Notes: generated from the letters alone by a model not told the origin. A stretch of DNA of 64,000 nt from Turritopsis dohrnii (GCA_027922465.2 BQMF02000164.1:310001-374000); one strand, 5' to 3'. Numbered from the stretch's first letter, positions 24,281 through 35,879 are shown. Numbers and translations are program-made.

Positions 24281-26416
24281 GTGAAATTTTCCAGGAAGGG
24301 CTTATCTGCAAAATTAAATTACGAAATCAAAAATTTCGGTCGACCGCAAAATCAAATCCATGCAAAATTTTATCCACTTAAGATATGTTGTGTAAATGTC
24401 TCATCAGTCAGCAGAAAAAAATTTTTCTTACTTTTTTTCTTCTCTAAAAGATGGAATTCATGGAGACAACACAGGAGGGAAGTTATTTCATTATCAGCTA
24501 ACACCTCTCATTGCGATGTTGAGAATTCTAAGGATTCAAGTGAAGAAGGAGTGTTTATTACTGAAGAAAGAAAGGAGGCTAGTTCTTGCAGTGATGTAGA
24601 GATGAACGTTTGTTCTCCTGATACAGATAGCCATTCAGACCACCTTCTAGATGGAGCATGTTTAGGAAGTCCCTGTCAATCACCACTAGATGTCAACTCT
24701 TCTGATGAAATTGGTGATAATGAAGATGATATAGACCATGGACTAAGTGAACAGCTTAAAAATTGGGCATTGAGAAATAATTGCACACGGAGATCTGTCA
24801 ATGAAATTTTAGCAATATTTAGTGATTTGGAATTTTCTATTCCAAGGGATTGTAGAACTCTTTTGAACACTAAAAGAGATATCAATTCAACTCCAATGGG
24901 CCTTGGTAACTATGTGTATCTTGGAGTTGGAAACTGTATTAAGAAACTGTATGATTGCAGTGGTACTTTTGATTTTAAATCAATTGATTTAGTTGTGAAC
25001 ATTGATGGCCTTCCTTTGTTCAAATCAAGTTCTATATCATTATGGCCAATTCTAATTCAATTTGGTCAGTTCCAGCCAATTGCAGCAGCCTTCTTTTGTG
25101 GACGTGTGAAGCCACCTTTCGATATTTTTCTGAATGATTTTGTTTCTGAGATGTCAAATCTGATTCTAAATGGAGTCTTGTTAGGTCAACAACGATATCC
25201 TGTTAGAATGGTATGCTTAACCTCAGATGCACCAGCTAGAGCCTATATCAAAGGAATTGTTCAACATAGTGGTTATCATTCATGTGAACGTTGTACTCTC
25301 AGGGGAGTAAGTGTAAGGCGAAGAATTGTTTTTGACCAAGAAGAATGGTCTAATGCTGTTTTGCGAGATGATGCAACATTCCGCTTGAATGGGTACAGCC
25401 TTAAGGATGCAGAAGGAAAATGTCACCAAAACAGCGAGTCAGCGTTTTTAGAATTGAAAATTGACTTTATCAGAGACTTTCCACTTGATTCCATGCATCT
25501 GGTTTTTCTTGGAGTCACACGTCGAATTTTATATTATTTGAAAGGCTCATTCAGTAAAATAAATGACGGTAAATTATCAGCACCATTTTTGTCAGCTGTT
25601 TCGAGCCATTTGGTGCAGTTGAATGGCTGTTTCCCATCTGAATTTTCTCGCCAACCAAGAAGTTTGTCAGAACTGGATCGATGGAAAGCAACAGAGTTTA
25701 AATCCTTTTTACTCTATTCTGGACCTGTTGTGTTGCGCGGATACCTTTCACCCTCTATGTGGAAACATTTTTTAAGTCTTTCTATCAGCATTCGATTGTT
25801 GAATGAAGAAAATGATGTTATCAGAAGACAAAATATAGAGCCAGCAAGACAAATGTTGCAGTATTTTGTGCACAATTCAAATGAACATTATGGTGAAACG
25901 TTTTGCGTTTACAATGTTCATGGCCTTCTTCATCTACCAGATGATGTAATCCATTTCCAAGCACCTTTGATTAGATTTTCCTGTTTTCAGTTTGAAAATC
26001 ACCTTCAGCAATTAAAAAGAAAAGTTAGAGGAAAAAGTAATGCACTTAGTCAAGTAGTAAAGCGTTCTGAGGAATTAGATGGTACCTACTACAGGAAAGT
26101 TCAGCAATCCATTAAAGTTGATTCTGGTCCGAAAAATTCTTGTTTTATGACAAAGTCAAGTGTTATTTTTGTCAAAAGTATTTGTCAAGATGGAGGTTTT
26201 TGGTGTGACTGTTTTAAGAAGTCTTCGTTGGTTTCTTTCTTCAATGTATTTGGTATTGATTCAAAAGAATTAGACATCTATTCGTTAAAGAAGTCCTTGA
26301 AAGCAAAGAAATGTGTAAAATACAGAAAAGATTTTTTGAAAAAATGTGCTGTTATCCCATATAAAAGTGAATCCGTCATAATTCCTTTGATATCGGACAA
26401 CTATGGAGTAAACTAA
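24281..26416 (+). CDS. CACTA-type (tnp2-like) transposase
   Basis: An uninterrupted 711-codon frame. Motifs in order: NIDGLPLFKSS with WPILI (about residues 238-255), LTSDAPARAYIKG and HSGYHSCERC (about 312-338), DFPLDSMHLVFLGVTRRIL (about 400-418), and a C-terminal NVHGLLHLPDDV...FENHLQQLKRKVRG block (about 545-590). These are the recurring blocks of animal EnSpm/CACTA-type transposases. The conserved aspartates at the first three are the likely DDE/D catalytic positions (family inference). The annotated start is doubtful: codons before about 24450 read like intron (lysine/phenylalanine-rich, ending CTTCTCTAAAAG), so the exon probably begins near 24449 with upstream exons not found. The acidic Ser-rich segment after it is normal for the family's N-terminus. 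An intact frame suggests fairly recent activity. Confidence 0.85.
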   Translation: MKFSRKGLSAKLNYEIKNFGRPQNQIHAKFYPLKICCVNVSSVSRKKFFLLFFFSKRWNSWRQHRREVISLSANTSHCDVENSKDSSEEGVFITEERKEASSCSDVEMNVCSPDTDSHSDHLLDGACLGSPCQSPLDVNSSDEIGDNEDDIDHGLSEQLKNWALRNNCTRRSVNEILAIFSDLEFSIPRDCRTLLNTKRDINSTPMGLGNYVYLGVGNCIKKLYDCSGTFDFKSIDLVVNIDGLPLFKSSSISLWPILIQFGQFQPIAAAFFCGRVKPPFDIFLNDFVSEMSNLILNGVLLGQQRYPVRMVCLTSDAPARAYIKGIVQHSGYHSCERCTLRGVSVRRRIVFDQEEWSNAVLRDDATFRLNGYSLKDAEGKCHQNSESAFLELKIDFIRDFPLDSMHLVFLGVTRRILYYLKGSFSKINDGKLSAPFLSAVSSHLVQLNGCFPSEFSRQPRSLSELDRWKATEFKSFLLYSGPVVLRGYLSPSMWKHFLSLSISIRLLNEENDVIRRQNIEPARQMLQYFVHNSNEHYGETFCVYNVHGLLHLPDDVIHFQAPLIRFSCFQFENHLQQLKRKVRGKSNALSQVVKRSEELDGTYYRKVQQSIKVDSGPKNSCFMTKSSVIFVKSICQDGGFWCDCFKKSSLVSFFNVFGIDSKELDIYSLKKSLKAKKCVKYRKDFLKKCAVIPYKSESVIIPLISDNYGVN

Positions 26417-26879
26417 TTTTATTGTTATGGTTCTTTTTATTCTTTTTATTTTATGTTATTTAGTTTATTAAGTTATAGTTCTCTTAGGGTTCCCATATTT
26501 TTTATCTCATGTTTGGATAAACAATCCTTCATAGTTTTTTCTAATCTTTTTATGTTTATTTTTACTAAGGGTGCATTTGTGTTAAATCCCTAATTCATAC
26601 CCTTTCATTAGCGGCGTATGCTTTGGTTGTTGGAAATAATACACAGTGTTTTCTCTGGGTTTTTTCTTTCAAAATTCACCATATTGATAGATAACTTAGA
26701 TTGTACTTTAAAAGGTTATTCTTCTGTTATTCTGATTATATAGTTTGTCAAGGCACTGGATAATTAGCTCTCAGTACCTCATTTAAATTTAGATTTCCAT
26801 TTAATTCTCGCTCACTTCACCCGCTCAATATTTTTAGCCCCCTCAATATTGTTTTAGAAATTACAGCCCTGAATTTCGA
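26417..26879. other. Spacer between the two CACTA genes
   Basis: AT-rich, no frame. It should hold the transposase 3' end and the accessory gene's promoter or 5' exon. Confidence 0.4.
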
Positions 26880-29876
26880 ATGTTTAAATGGAATAAACTA
26901 ATTTCAATAATATTTAGGGAAAAGGCATATTCATTGGTGAAATTTTGGGAGAGTGGCAAGGTTGAGGAGGCAGTGGTTCCCACAAAGTGGATTCACAAGG
27001 ATTTGGTTTATTGGTCCACCAGTATCAATGCTCTGCGTGACCTGAAGGAGCAACGGCCAATTAACCCCAAGTGGCCATCCTATAAACTAATAAAAGTTGT
27101 GATCTCAGACGGTAAAATGTGTTTTTAATCTGATTCCTTTATGCAACCGACTGGTCTATTTTATCTTTATCCAACCTAGCAGCAACGATTTTTTAAAAAT
27201 GATGATTTGATGTTTTTATGTTTTTCTTTAGATGATTACGACCTATGTTGTAGGTACGTATTTTCAACGTCAGAAGACAGTAGCCCCGTCACAACGAAGA
27301 AGACAGGTGTGCAGCATTCTTGAAAATTATTTTGTTCTGGTTTTTCTGTTAGTTCTTATAATTCTTAAACTATTCTTGGAAATGCAGCTACTCGAATATC
27401 GCATCTGGAGAGTCCAGTGGTTAAAAAAAGAAGACTCATCAGTGAATGTCTAAGCGACCTTGGTAATGACGATGATGACGATGAGAATGACGAAGACATA
27501 ACTATTGAAGTTTCTGCTGGTAGTAGCACTCCAGTTGCGTATTTAATGGGTGCTGAAAAATTCACAAGGACAGGTACGTTCGGAGATTTATATTTGTACT
27601 ACCGAGATAGACTTTACATCAGTAATTCAGAACTTCTCTTCCATCTCTTAGAGTCATCCAATATGATAGCATCATCTTTGCCTGGTGCATCATTTATGGA
27701 GGAAGCAAGGAGCAAACATGGTATACAATTGTCTTAGTTCATGTACATAAAAATATAAAAAATCCTCTTCTCTTTCCTTATAATTTCTAATATCCCTTAT
27801 GTTTCATTTCAATCTGAATTTCATTTTCATTTTAGCTGGCAAGGTAACAACACCAACACCTAACGATTTGCTGCAGATGAATAAAAACAAAAGTACGACT
27901 AATTTATTTTTCAAATTTTCAAAAACATGATTAAAAGTAAAAAGTGCTTTAATTTTGATGAAAGCGCCAGTTCAGTGATCATTTGAGTTGATCAATTGAC
28001 TAAATGACTCACTTTATCATCGTTGACTTCTGTCTTATTTTAGTCCAATTTTGTCAAAAAAGTAAAAGCGCTTCGATTCCAATGAAAATGAAAAATCTGA
28101 CTTTTTAATAAGTGAATTACATTGAATGATTGCAGGTTAAGGTTAATTGAAAAAGTCGACCTATTTCTGGTTCAAATTTAATATAAGTATAAATCGATAT
28201 AATTTATGAATTCAATATGATTACGTATATCTCTTTTACCACTTTTTTCACATGTACGTAGTTTTTGTCATAATACCTTACGAACTATTTTTTCGTAAGT
28301 TCTTGCGAAAAAAATGCCTTTACCAGAGATTTTCATTCACATGCACTAAAATTTGTTGCAATAAAAAATACAATGTACATTTGGAACGTTTGGAAATAAA
28401 AAAATGATGTAATTTCGAACAAAAGACACCATTTCGAACGCTCGATGTAATTTTTCGAACGTTTTTTTCTTCTAGAGGCTTACGGAGGCTTACGACGATT
28501 TTCTTAAAAACAAAATTTTTTGTTTTTAAGGAAATCGTCGTAAGAGCTTACGAAAACATTTCCTTAAGGAGAGAATGAATGAACATTCTTCTATTCGTAA
28601 GAGCTTACGTAAAATTTTACGTACATGTGAAAAAAGCTTTAGAGTCAGACAATCCAAAGAGTAAAAAGGGTATAAATGCTGTTATGATTATATTCAAAGC
28701 ACTTCTTTTTTAACAATGTACTATAAGCAGTTGAATGTTTGAATATTGATATTTTATTTTAAGATGAAAATGGGGTTTCAACGACCAAATATCAAAGTGG
28801 AGGAGATTCCTTCAAGGAGTTACCAAATAAACGTACGTATTTTATATTATAATTTATTTCATACTAAACTCTCACATTTGATCTCAGATCTCTTCATAAA
28901 GGTTTTATCATGTATTTTATTTAGACAAGACAAAAATTCCTCGTATGCCTTTCCATCGGAATCTTCTACGTCTTATTTGTTTACAAATTTTGTTTCTCTT
29001 AGAGTTTCAGTACATTATGATGATGGAGCTAAAAAAGATCCAGGATAACCAAGAGAGAATCTTGGCTTTGTTATCATCAGAAAATACAGATACACTTAGC
29101 GAAGAAATTCTACCTTCAGTTCCAGCTACGAGCATCGAAGAATTTGATGCGACGGAAGAATCGCTGGAAATCAGCAAAAATAGGAAAGTAAAAGTAAGTT
29201 TATTTCCTGAAATTGAAGTTTCTTACTTCGATTCCTAAATCGAACACGTTATATTTGTTTTGGATACAAAGGGAAATTCGCAAATCAACGCTTGAAATAA
29301 AATACACATGAAAGGTGTCTTAAGTCCTTAGTTAATCAATCAAATCTTTTTGCGATGATTAGAAAGTTCTGCTTGATTTCTTTTAGAGAACTCAAATCAA
29401 AAGAATTGGCGGCAAGGACGCACGTGCCAGTGTGCGCCTCGCACTGGATTCGTTATTCAAGAGGGAGGTGCAAGTTTTGTTTTCCAAAGACGGGGTGAAG
29501 GGAAAGAGGGCCTTCACTAAAACACGCCATTACAAATGTCTACTCGGTAAATATACTTAATGTTTCATATTTTCATTATTTAATTGCTAGTGAGCCATGC
29601 AACATTCTTTATAATTTATCCGGTGTTAGCCACAGTTCGGTTGAAAAAGACACGCGTGTATTAACCGACAGGTTAATTGCTTGAACGAATTTTTCTCGAA
29701 TTGTTTTAAAAATTTCTTAATTCAATGATTATGAAAATTTATGATTATTTTACTTATATTAATTCAAACTACATCTTTTTTCAGGTGCATTGGTGGAGAA
29801 GTACACCAAACAAGAGATTGACTTTTTAATTGGTGATTTGTTAAAGAGAGCTGGGAGGAAAACCGCAGAAAACTAG
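26880..29876 (+). CDS. CACTA accessory protein with BEN/DUF4806-like C-terminus (8 exons)
   Basis: Exons inferred from frame and splice sites: 26880-27111, 27232-27306, 27388-27573, 27836-27892, 28764-28832, 28925-29193, 29387-29546, 29785-29876 (TAG). All junctions are GT-AG and reading phase is kept throughout, giving 379 residues. The N-terminus has AYSLVKFWESGKVEEAVVP and a TKWIHKDLVYW box like those of DUF4806/BEN-type proteins. The middle is acidic (NDDDDDENDED). The C-terminus (ASVRLALDSLFKREVQVLF, GKRAFTKTRHYKCLLG, then TKQEIDFLIGDLLKRAG) looks like a BEN or DUF4806 DNA-binding module. The first exon could instead start at the acceptor at 26917. Being inside the element and co-oriented with the transposase, it is probably the second transposition protein or a DNA-binding regulator (inference). 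Confidence 0.75.
28242..28636. mobile_element. Palindromic MITE in an accessory-gene intron
   Basis: Ends CTTTTTTCACATGTACGTA (28242-28260) and complement (28618-28636). The interior is strongly self-complementary, with a long central hairpin near 28490-28545 (CGACGATTTTCTTAAAAACA against its complement). It lies between accessory exons 4 and 5, where it would be spliced out. No clear target duplication. Confidence 0.75.
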
Positions 29877-29911
29877 GATTTTTTTTGCGATTTATTATTA
29901 TTTTTATTTAC

Positions 29912-29957
29912 TAATCCATTTCCAAGTACCTTTGATTAGATTTTCCTGTTTCCAGTT
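29912..29957 (+). repeat. Duplicate of a transposase-gene fragment
   Basis: 46 bp matching 25948-25993 inside the transposase frame with two mismatches, followed by three or four tandem copies of a 15-bp unit TTTCCCTGTTTTCAG whose sequence overlaps the fragment's end. It lies in the non-coding 3' part of the same element. Confidence 0.85.
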
Positions 29958-30002
29958 TCCCTGTTTTCAGTTTCCCTGTTTTCAGTTTCCCTGTTTCCAG
30001 TT

Positions 30003-30180
30003 TAATGTTTACCCAGGGTTGCCTCTTCAGTTCCTTAAGGTACTGTTATCAATGAGGGCCCTGCGAAGGAGGTCCTAGAGCATTTAAACCCCCTATTTGG
30101 GCTACGAAATCTGTAATGACAGGAACTGCTCAACTAGACAACCATCCTAGACATTGGCATGACTCGGTCGGGGACTGAAC
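30003..30180 (-). mobile_element. SINE-like repeat, 3'-truncated copy
   Basis: Matches 39010-39190 at about 90% (GGTACTGTTATCAATGAGGG, GCGAAGGAGGTCCTAGAGCA). It lacks the A-rich tail of the other copy. Nested inside the CACTA element. Confidence 0.75.
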
Positions 30181-30854
30181 ATATTTTTCATCCTTATTAC
30201 AGTGTGTGTATCAGAATGGTTAAGGTTATGTTAAGAATAACTACTGATATCTTTTGAGGTATTTGCAATTTATAAAATTATTATGTCATTCGATAGAGAA
30301 ATTTAAGCTCCTTTCAATGAAATTTATTGGAAATAAACCTACTCTTTGGTTAACTTTTTGAAAAAAACCAACGAAAAGTTTATTATTACATTTATAGATT
30401 GTTTTACAGCAACTATGTTTTTTTGTTCTTTCTTCTCGAGAACATGTAAATACCAAAAATACACGAGGACTTCACGTTCCCCCGGTTATCTTCTGTTTTT
30501 ACTCTTTTGGATTTCTTATTATGTCTTATATTATAGAAGTACTTTTGAGTAGTCACCACCCCTCACCACCAGAGAGTATTACCGGGAAAATATATTATTT
30601 GTATTTTTTTCGATAGTTGTTGGAATTTCTTTAATTTCTTTAATTGTATAATGATATCTGATTGAGTATATTTTTAATCGTATATTATGAACATTGTAAA
30701 TTTCAATTGTTTTCTTGCAACAAAAAACAATACTTAATTTCATACAAGTTTTGTCGTCATTGGACAATTTAGCAAACACCCTATCAATATCTCGTCTCTC
30801 ATTTTCCTGTATAAAGTTACAACGTTTTAAAGTCCTCGCGTTGCTTCCATGAGA
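30181..30854. other. CACTA element, unassigned 3' part
   Basis: AT-rich; no frame or motif of interest before the right subterminal repeats. Confidence 0.4.
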
Positions 30855-31117
30855 CGCCTACACGTCTGATGAACGTCCTTCTGCGTCAAAAGGTCGTCCT
30901 AAGAACGTCCTATGGACGTCCTTGTGCGTCTAAAGGTCGTCCTAAGAACGTCCTTTGGACGTCTCTTTTGGACGAAATTTGACGTCCCACTTGGACGGAC
31001 GGGTTTGAATACATTTTGCACGTCCCCAGGACGTCCATAAGACGTCCGCTTTGGACGTCCCGTCGTCCACTTTGGACCTCTATGGGACGTCCCGGGGACG
31101 TCTTTGTGCCCACTGGG
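30855..31117. repeat. Right subterminal and terminal repeats of the CACTA element
   Basis: About a dozen GACGTCC-type motifs in both orientations, ending in TGTGCCCACTGGG. Confidence 0.85.
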
Positions 31118-31119
31118 GT

Positions 31120-31832
31120 ATATGTGGAAGATATATGACTATGCAACAATTTTTTTTGATTTTTATACTTGGGGCTATTAAAAGGCACCAATGTTTTTCT
31201 CTTTCATTCAATTGCCTTTTTTCAATGAATTTATGTATTATGAAGAATTAACTGTTTTTTCTCTTCAAATCGTGCAATGCTTTTTCCTAATATTCCGTTT
31301 TCTGGTCAGTTATCCCTTAAGAATGGTCAAGATCTTGTTCCAGGTCACTACATGATGAGAGATTAAAGGCATTTAATTATACTGGATAACCAAAGTATTC
31401 GTGAATATAATAAGGCAAAATGAACATTTCTCTCTGAAACATCTGACATAGACCTATATTAAAACATTTTGGAAGGTGGACAATATGAACACTGGCACTT
31501 GTTTCTAAGGATTTTGAACAAAACGTTATTGACCTTCCTTGATAACTATTATGCAAGATTTCTTGAAAAGGAACATTTTTTCCGAGAAGGGCTTTCAAAT
31601 TGTGATGCCAATACTCCATTGAAGGGTAAGATAAAACTTCAAAGTGAAATTGCTAGGTCATAGTTCCATAAAACAGCTCTACATCCAAAATAATTGTTTA
31701 AAAAAAAAAGAAAAAAAGGCAAAGTAAAATATTTTCAAAAACTTTAGAATAATATAAATTTGATTCGATAATAATTAGTGAAGCCCAAACTAACTTTACT
31801 AAGGAAAAAAAGTATATAATAAAACAAGACGA
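31120..31832. other. Right flank of the CACTA insertion
   Basis: No gene or repeat identified. Short frames on both strands at 31377-31663 overlap and show no homology. Confidence 0.35.
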
Positions 31833-31837
31833 CAAAT

Positions 31838-31896
31838 CTTTAAAATTATATAAGCAAAAGCTTTTCGATATATTATATCATCTTCAGTGCTTAAAG
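31838..31896 (-). ncRNA. Hammerhead-ribozyme-like motif (type I)
   Basis: Read 31896 down to 31838. Core CTGAAGA (31887-31881; position 7 is variable in hammerheads); stem II GATAT/ATATC with a 3-nt loop; GAAA (31866-31863). Stem III is AAGC/GCTT with loop TTTT, followed by A at 31851 as the predicted cleavage-site base. Stem I can form from CTTTAA (31896-31891) and TTAAAG (31843-31838) around an internal loop. All required core bases are present. Such motifs are known in Penelope-like elements and retrozymes; no RT is nearby. Confidence 0.5.
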
Positions 31897-31899
31897 TAA

Positions 31900-32554
31900 A
31901 ATATTAAATTAATTTTAAAGATTTGACGTCCCGTTTGATTATATACTTGCAAACTGGCATACATAATAAAATTGATTTTGACAACATTCTGTTCAAGATT
32001 CTTAAAAATAACGTCACATAGATTTTCATTTGCATATGTCACCATCAGTGATGTAGTTAGAATTGTCTGTACAATGTTTTTCACTCTTCGTAAGTGTTTG
32101 TTAATGTTTGAGATCTTGCCTTTCGATAGCATATGGAATGTACCCAGAAACATAATGTAGAGTTTTTCTTCTACTGGTGTCAACTTTTAATGACTAAAAG
32201 TCCTATGGCTACACGAAAAAGTCCCAAATAAACTGAAATAGGATTACAAGCTCGAGCTCAGTGTTTTCATACATCGAATGAATTATATATCTTTCCAGGA
32301 GTTCATAATCCTAATTTTGTGAAATTTCGAAAACACCAGCTCTTGTTATGTACTGAAATCTTCAATAACACCAAGTTGATGTTGTGTCTGCCTCTTGTAA
32401 AAAAAGATTCTTATATATCTTCCAGCATGCAGATGACTGATTAACTTCGATATTTTCAAGGACTGAATCAACAACTTTTAATACATCATCATCATCCCCA
32501 ACAAAAACAGCAGTGGGAATTTGTAAAGTCCTCATCCAAATCATCTACATCCAA
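31900..32554. other. Unassigned AT-rich DNA
   Basis: Two overlapping frames on opposite strands near 31884-32183 have no recognisable relatives. Confidence 0.35.
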
Positions 32555-32772
32555 ATTTTCCCATGTAATCGCTTCGTTCCGCTCAACCGGGGCAAGTTTG
32601 AGGTCTGGGCATGCGTAGTTTGTCAAAAATTCAAAACATAAAGGGTTAGTTTTGTCCCGTCCCGCCTAAACGAGATGATGAAAATTTTGCATGTAACACC
32701 GAGTTGAAATTCATCTCGGTAAGGCGGAATGAAATTTCATCCGGCTAACCGGGATCATGTAATCAGCCCCTT
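32555..32772. mobile_element. Palindromic GGGGCTGATTACATG-type MITE, partial copy
   Basis: About 90% identical to 48185-48420: CATGTAATCGCTT, GGGTTAGTTTTGTCCCGTCC, TGTAACACCGAGTTGAAATT, GGATCATGTAATCAGCCCCT. It ends in internal palindromes of CCCGG/CCGGG type and lacks the first hairpin of the 48-kb copy. Confidence 0.75.
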
Positions 32773-33673
32773 AGTTCTGGTTGTTTTTCAAGGAGTGATT
32801 GTTTTTCTGACTAAACAATATGATAGTTTTTAAAAAATAATATTGTACTGACTAAATAGGAATTTAAAAGAAAAACTGTCTTTTTGGATAGGTGGTGGAG
32901 GTTTAGTTTCCGGATGCGTTGAGCACGAAATGAACGCCCATCATAAAATGCTTCGGGGTATCCATCACTGAGCACACATTACAACTTTTGAATCTCCAAT
33001 TGTCTCGAATTTTCGGGACTGTCCCGAATTCAGGTACCCTGTCCCGAAGTCCCAAAATACCATAGATTTGTCCCGAATTAAAGTTAAAGTCTCCAAGCAT
33101 AAAAAGATTTTATTTTTCGTTGTTATTGAGGCATCATTTTCGAAATTAAAAACCGTAAAAATTGCCCAGAATTCTAGTAAAAGTGTGCTTTTAAATTAGT
33201 TTCACAAAATCAACTAAAGCCATGAATCATTGCGTTAAGTGAACCGTACGGCGCAAAGTCCGCAGAAGTTCCCTAACTGCCTTTCGTGCACCTTTGTCGT
33301 GACACGATAAATTTTAACGAGTTAGAATCCATTTTCCGATAATGTGGAAGTCCGATTTTTCAAACTTTACTTTCCTTGCCCAACACATAGGAGAACCTAT
33401 GGTGGTAAACACATATACGACACTGTTCCTCCCGTAATAGGTTGGAATGTATGATGCAGTGGATGGATTGCCATGATTGAATCAGCAATTACTTTAAAAA
33501 AGAATATGGAATTTTAGGTTTCTAATTAGTCAAAATCCTTATTTGAAATTTTAATCGTTTGATTACCATGTCTCTAGATTTCCATTAACACCACAAATTT
33601 TAGCCTGTGCATAACCACTTTTGAGAACAACTGACAAAGAGATTGATAAGCACATATATTACATTTATACTAT
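32773..33673. other. Unassigned DNA
   Basis: Contains short TCCCGAA repeats at 33000-33080; no gene seen. Confidence 0.35.
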
Positions 33674-33678
33674 GTATT

Positions 33679-34369
33679 CAGTGCCGTAGACACCGGGGGG
33701 GCCAGGGGGGCCCGGGCCCCCCCCAAAATTTTTTCAGATTATGGTTTTTTTTAGATTTAGGTCAGAAATAACGTTTTCTTCTCGAGTTGTCTGCATTTCC
33801 TTATTTCCTTTATATTTGCTTAATATTTCCCCCTTTTACTGCACATTTGAGGTGACACGCGCGACACAACGAAATAACAGGATAAATCAATGCAGCAAGT
33901 GTTGCATTATGGTGATTCAAAGGAATGATAACAACAATAAAGAGGAAAGATAACTTACTCGTTCTTCACATCCACTAAGATGCTGTTGATAAACTGGACT
34001 TAAAAGCTGTTGCGAATGAGTTCATCGACAAATACGACACAAGAAAAAACATCTTTGGACACTTCACGCTATAAAGCATTTGCTACTATTTTTGTTTCAA
34101 TAACCATCGTAGTACTTATCAAAAATGTAATTGGATATATGCAGAGTTTATAACAAAGATAGTCTTAGAAACTTGAAAATATACTAGAATTTTATGTCAT
34201 TTTGGATATCCTATTGTTTAAAATTGACTTTCGAAAATGCAGTTTTAGCTAATCTAGAGGGTATAAAATCCCAAAAATTTTCGGACCCCTCGGCCCCAAC
34301 CATGGTGGGGCCTCCTTAGATATTAAACATCAGGGCCCCCCTAAAAAAAATTTCGTGTCTACGGCACTG
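33679..34369. mobile_element. hAT-like non-autonomous element, 691 bp
   Basis: Terminal inverted repeats CAGTGCCGTAGACAC with a 5-bp target duplication GTATT (33674-33678 and 34370-34374). Just inside each end is a run of G/C (GGGGGGGCCAGGGGGG and GGGCCCCCC). CAG...CTG ends and a 5-bp duplication fit hAT-type elements of the 5-bp class. No transposase frame. Confidence 0.85.
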
Positions 34370-34394
34370 GTATTACATATTTTCATTATATATT

Positions 34395-34880
34395 TCGCTC
34401 TTTTTAAAAAAATCATAATTTGGGCCAAATTATGAAAGTTCTCCAATTTTCATAAAAATTTGCACAAATCACAATTGAAAGGTACCGATTTCGAATTGGA
34501 CAGTCATTTTGTCAAATTTGGCCAAAATTGGGCAATTCGGGCCAAATTTGGACCAAATTATGAAAGTTCTCCAATTTTCATAAAAATTTGCACAAAGCAC
34601 AATTGAAAGTTGCCGATTTCGAATTTGGCAGTCATTTTGTTAAATTTGGCCAAAATTGGGCAATTCGGGCCAAATTTGGACCAAATTATGAAAGTTCTCC
34701 AATTTTCATAAAAATTTGCACAAAGCACAAGTGAATGGTGCTGATTTCGAATTTGACAGTCATTTTGTCAAATTTGCCCAAAATTTGGCAATTTGGCAAT
34801 GCTATATTGAGAATGTTTTATAATTGTTGAGAGTAGATTTGTGTAATTGTGACACCGTCCTGAAGACTTTAAGCCAAATT
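34395..34880. repeat. 128-bp tandem repeat array 3 with tail
   Basis: Three monomers of a diverged variant (GGGCAATTCGGGCCAAATTTGG), period 128, followed by a weaker version of the shared tail (ACCGTCCTGAAGACTTTAAG). Confidence 0.9.
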
Positions 34881-35879
34881 TGAGACGAATAAGTTTTGAT
34901 TTATTTGTTTTGTATAATTGCGAGTTGAAATTCTGCTACCGTTATCAACTTATTGCATTTCACAGTTTTATGAACAGTATATATTTGTTAGAATTGTGAG
35001 AATGCAATATAGCGAAATTTTCGACTTCCAAGTCGTCTTGTTGTCAATTGATTTCGTAACCTTCTTAGTCCAGAACACTGACATTTAATATCCTGCAATA
35101 TAATGGGGTTCAATAGGATTCACACCACAAGCATGAAATCTAAATTAACAGCATTTCAATGGCTAATGTAACTTATTGTAAATTCACAGATTAATGGATT
35201 GATTGATCAGATTACAGCAAGAACAATGCTTGCCAGCCCAGCAACCAAACATTATACCTTCTTCGTTAATTGTTCATTGTACTGAAATCTCGAGTATTAT
35301 GTTTCCTTTATACAAAGATGAAATTATTAATTTACAAATAATACAACAAAAACAACACAAAAGGGGTTTACTTTAGGTTTTAATACAAAACACAGAGGCA
35401 AACAACAAAAGGGGTTTCATGAGAAAAACAAACAAATAATATGGTAGTAATGAATAGTACAGAAAACTAAACGTATGATACCTCTGTGAATTAAAAGAAA
35501 AAAAAGCATTCAGGATGGGCGGTCTAACCCATTATTGGCTTCATGTTTCGCTGGTTTTTTTTCATAGCACAGCTACAGATAAAGATGCTTACGAAGCTAA
35601 TGAAAAGTTGGCAAATAAAACAAAAATACGTGAAAGGAAGTTGTTTTTAATATGCAATAAATTCATGTCAATAATGCCCGTATTTGCTCATAATTTCGAT
35701 CAGTAGAGTAGACACGGGTATTTTCAAGTCTTTACGTGTCAACAGGTTTTCTTTCGGTAAACGATTACAAATCGAAATAATGAACAACAACACCAAAGCT
35801 ACTAACAACATTTGCAAATAGTTGTTTACATCAATGTGTTAGCGTCTGTCACCATCTTCTAGTGTATAAAAATACAAGC
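34881..35879. other. Unassigned DNA
   Basis: No gene or element recognised. A 63-codon frame at 35515 has no relatives. Confidence 0.35.

Larger units (their letters stand above)
21500..31117 (+). mobile_element. CACTA/EnSpm-like DNA transposon, 9618 bp
   Basis: 13-bp perfect terminal inverted repeats CCCAGTGGGCACA (21500-21512, complement 31105-31117) flanked by GT on both sides (21498-21499 and 31118-31119), a 2-bp target duplication. Each end carries an array of GACGTCC/GGACGTC palindromic motifs (21512-21640 and about 30855-31105), the subterminal repeat pattern of CACTA elements. Inside are a tnp2-like transposase frame and a spliced accessory gene on the same strand. Family assignment rests on termini and transposase motifs together. 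A second, broken end of the family lies at 46915-47052. Confidence 0.9.
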
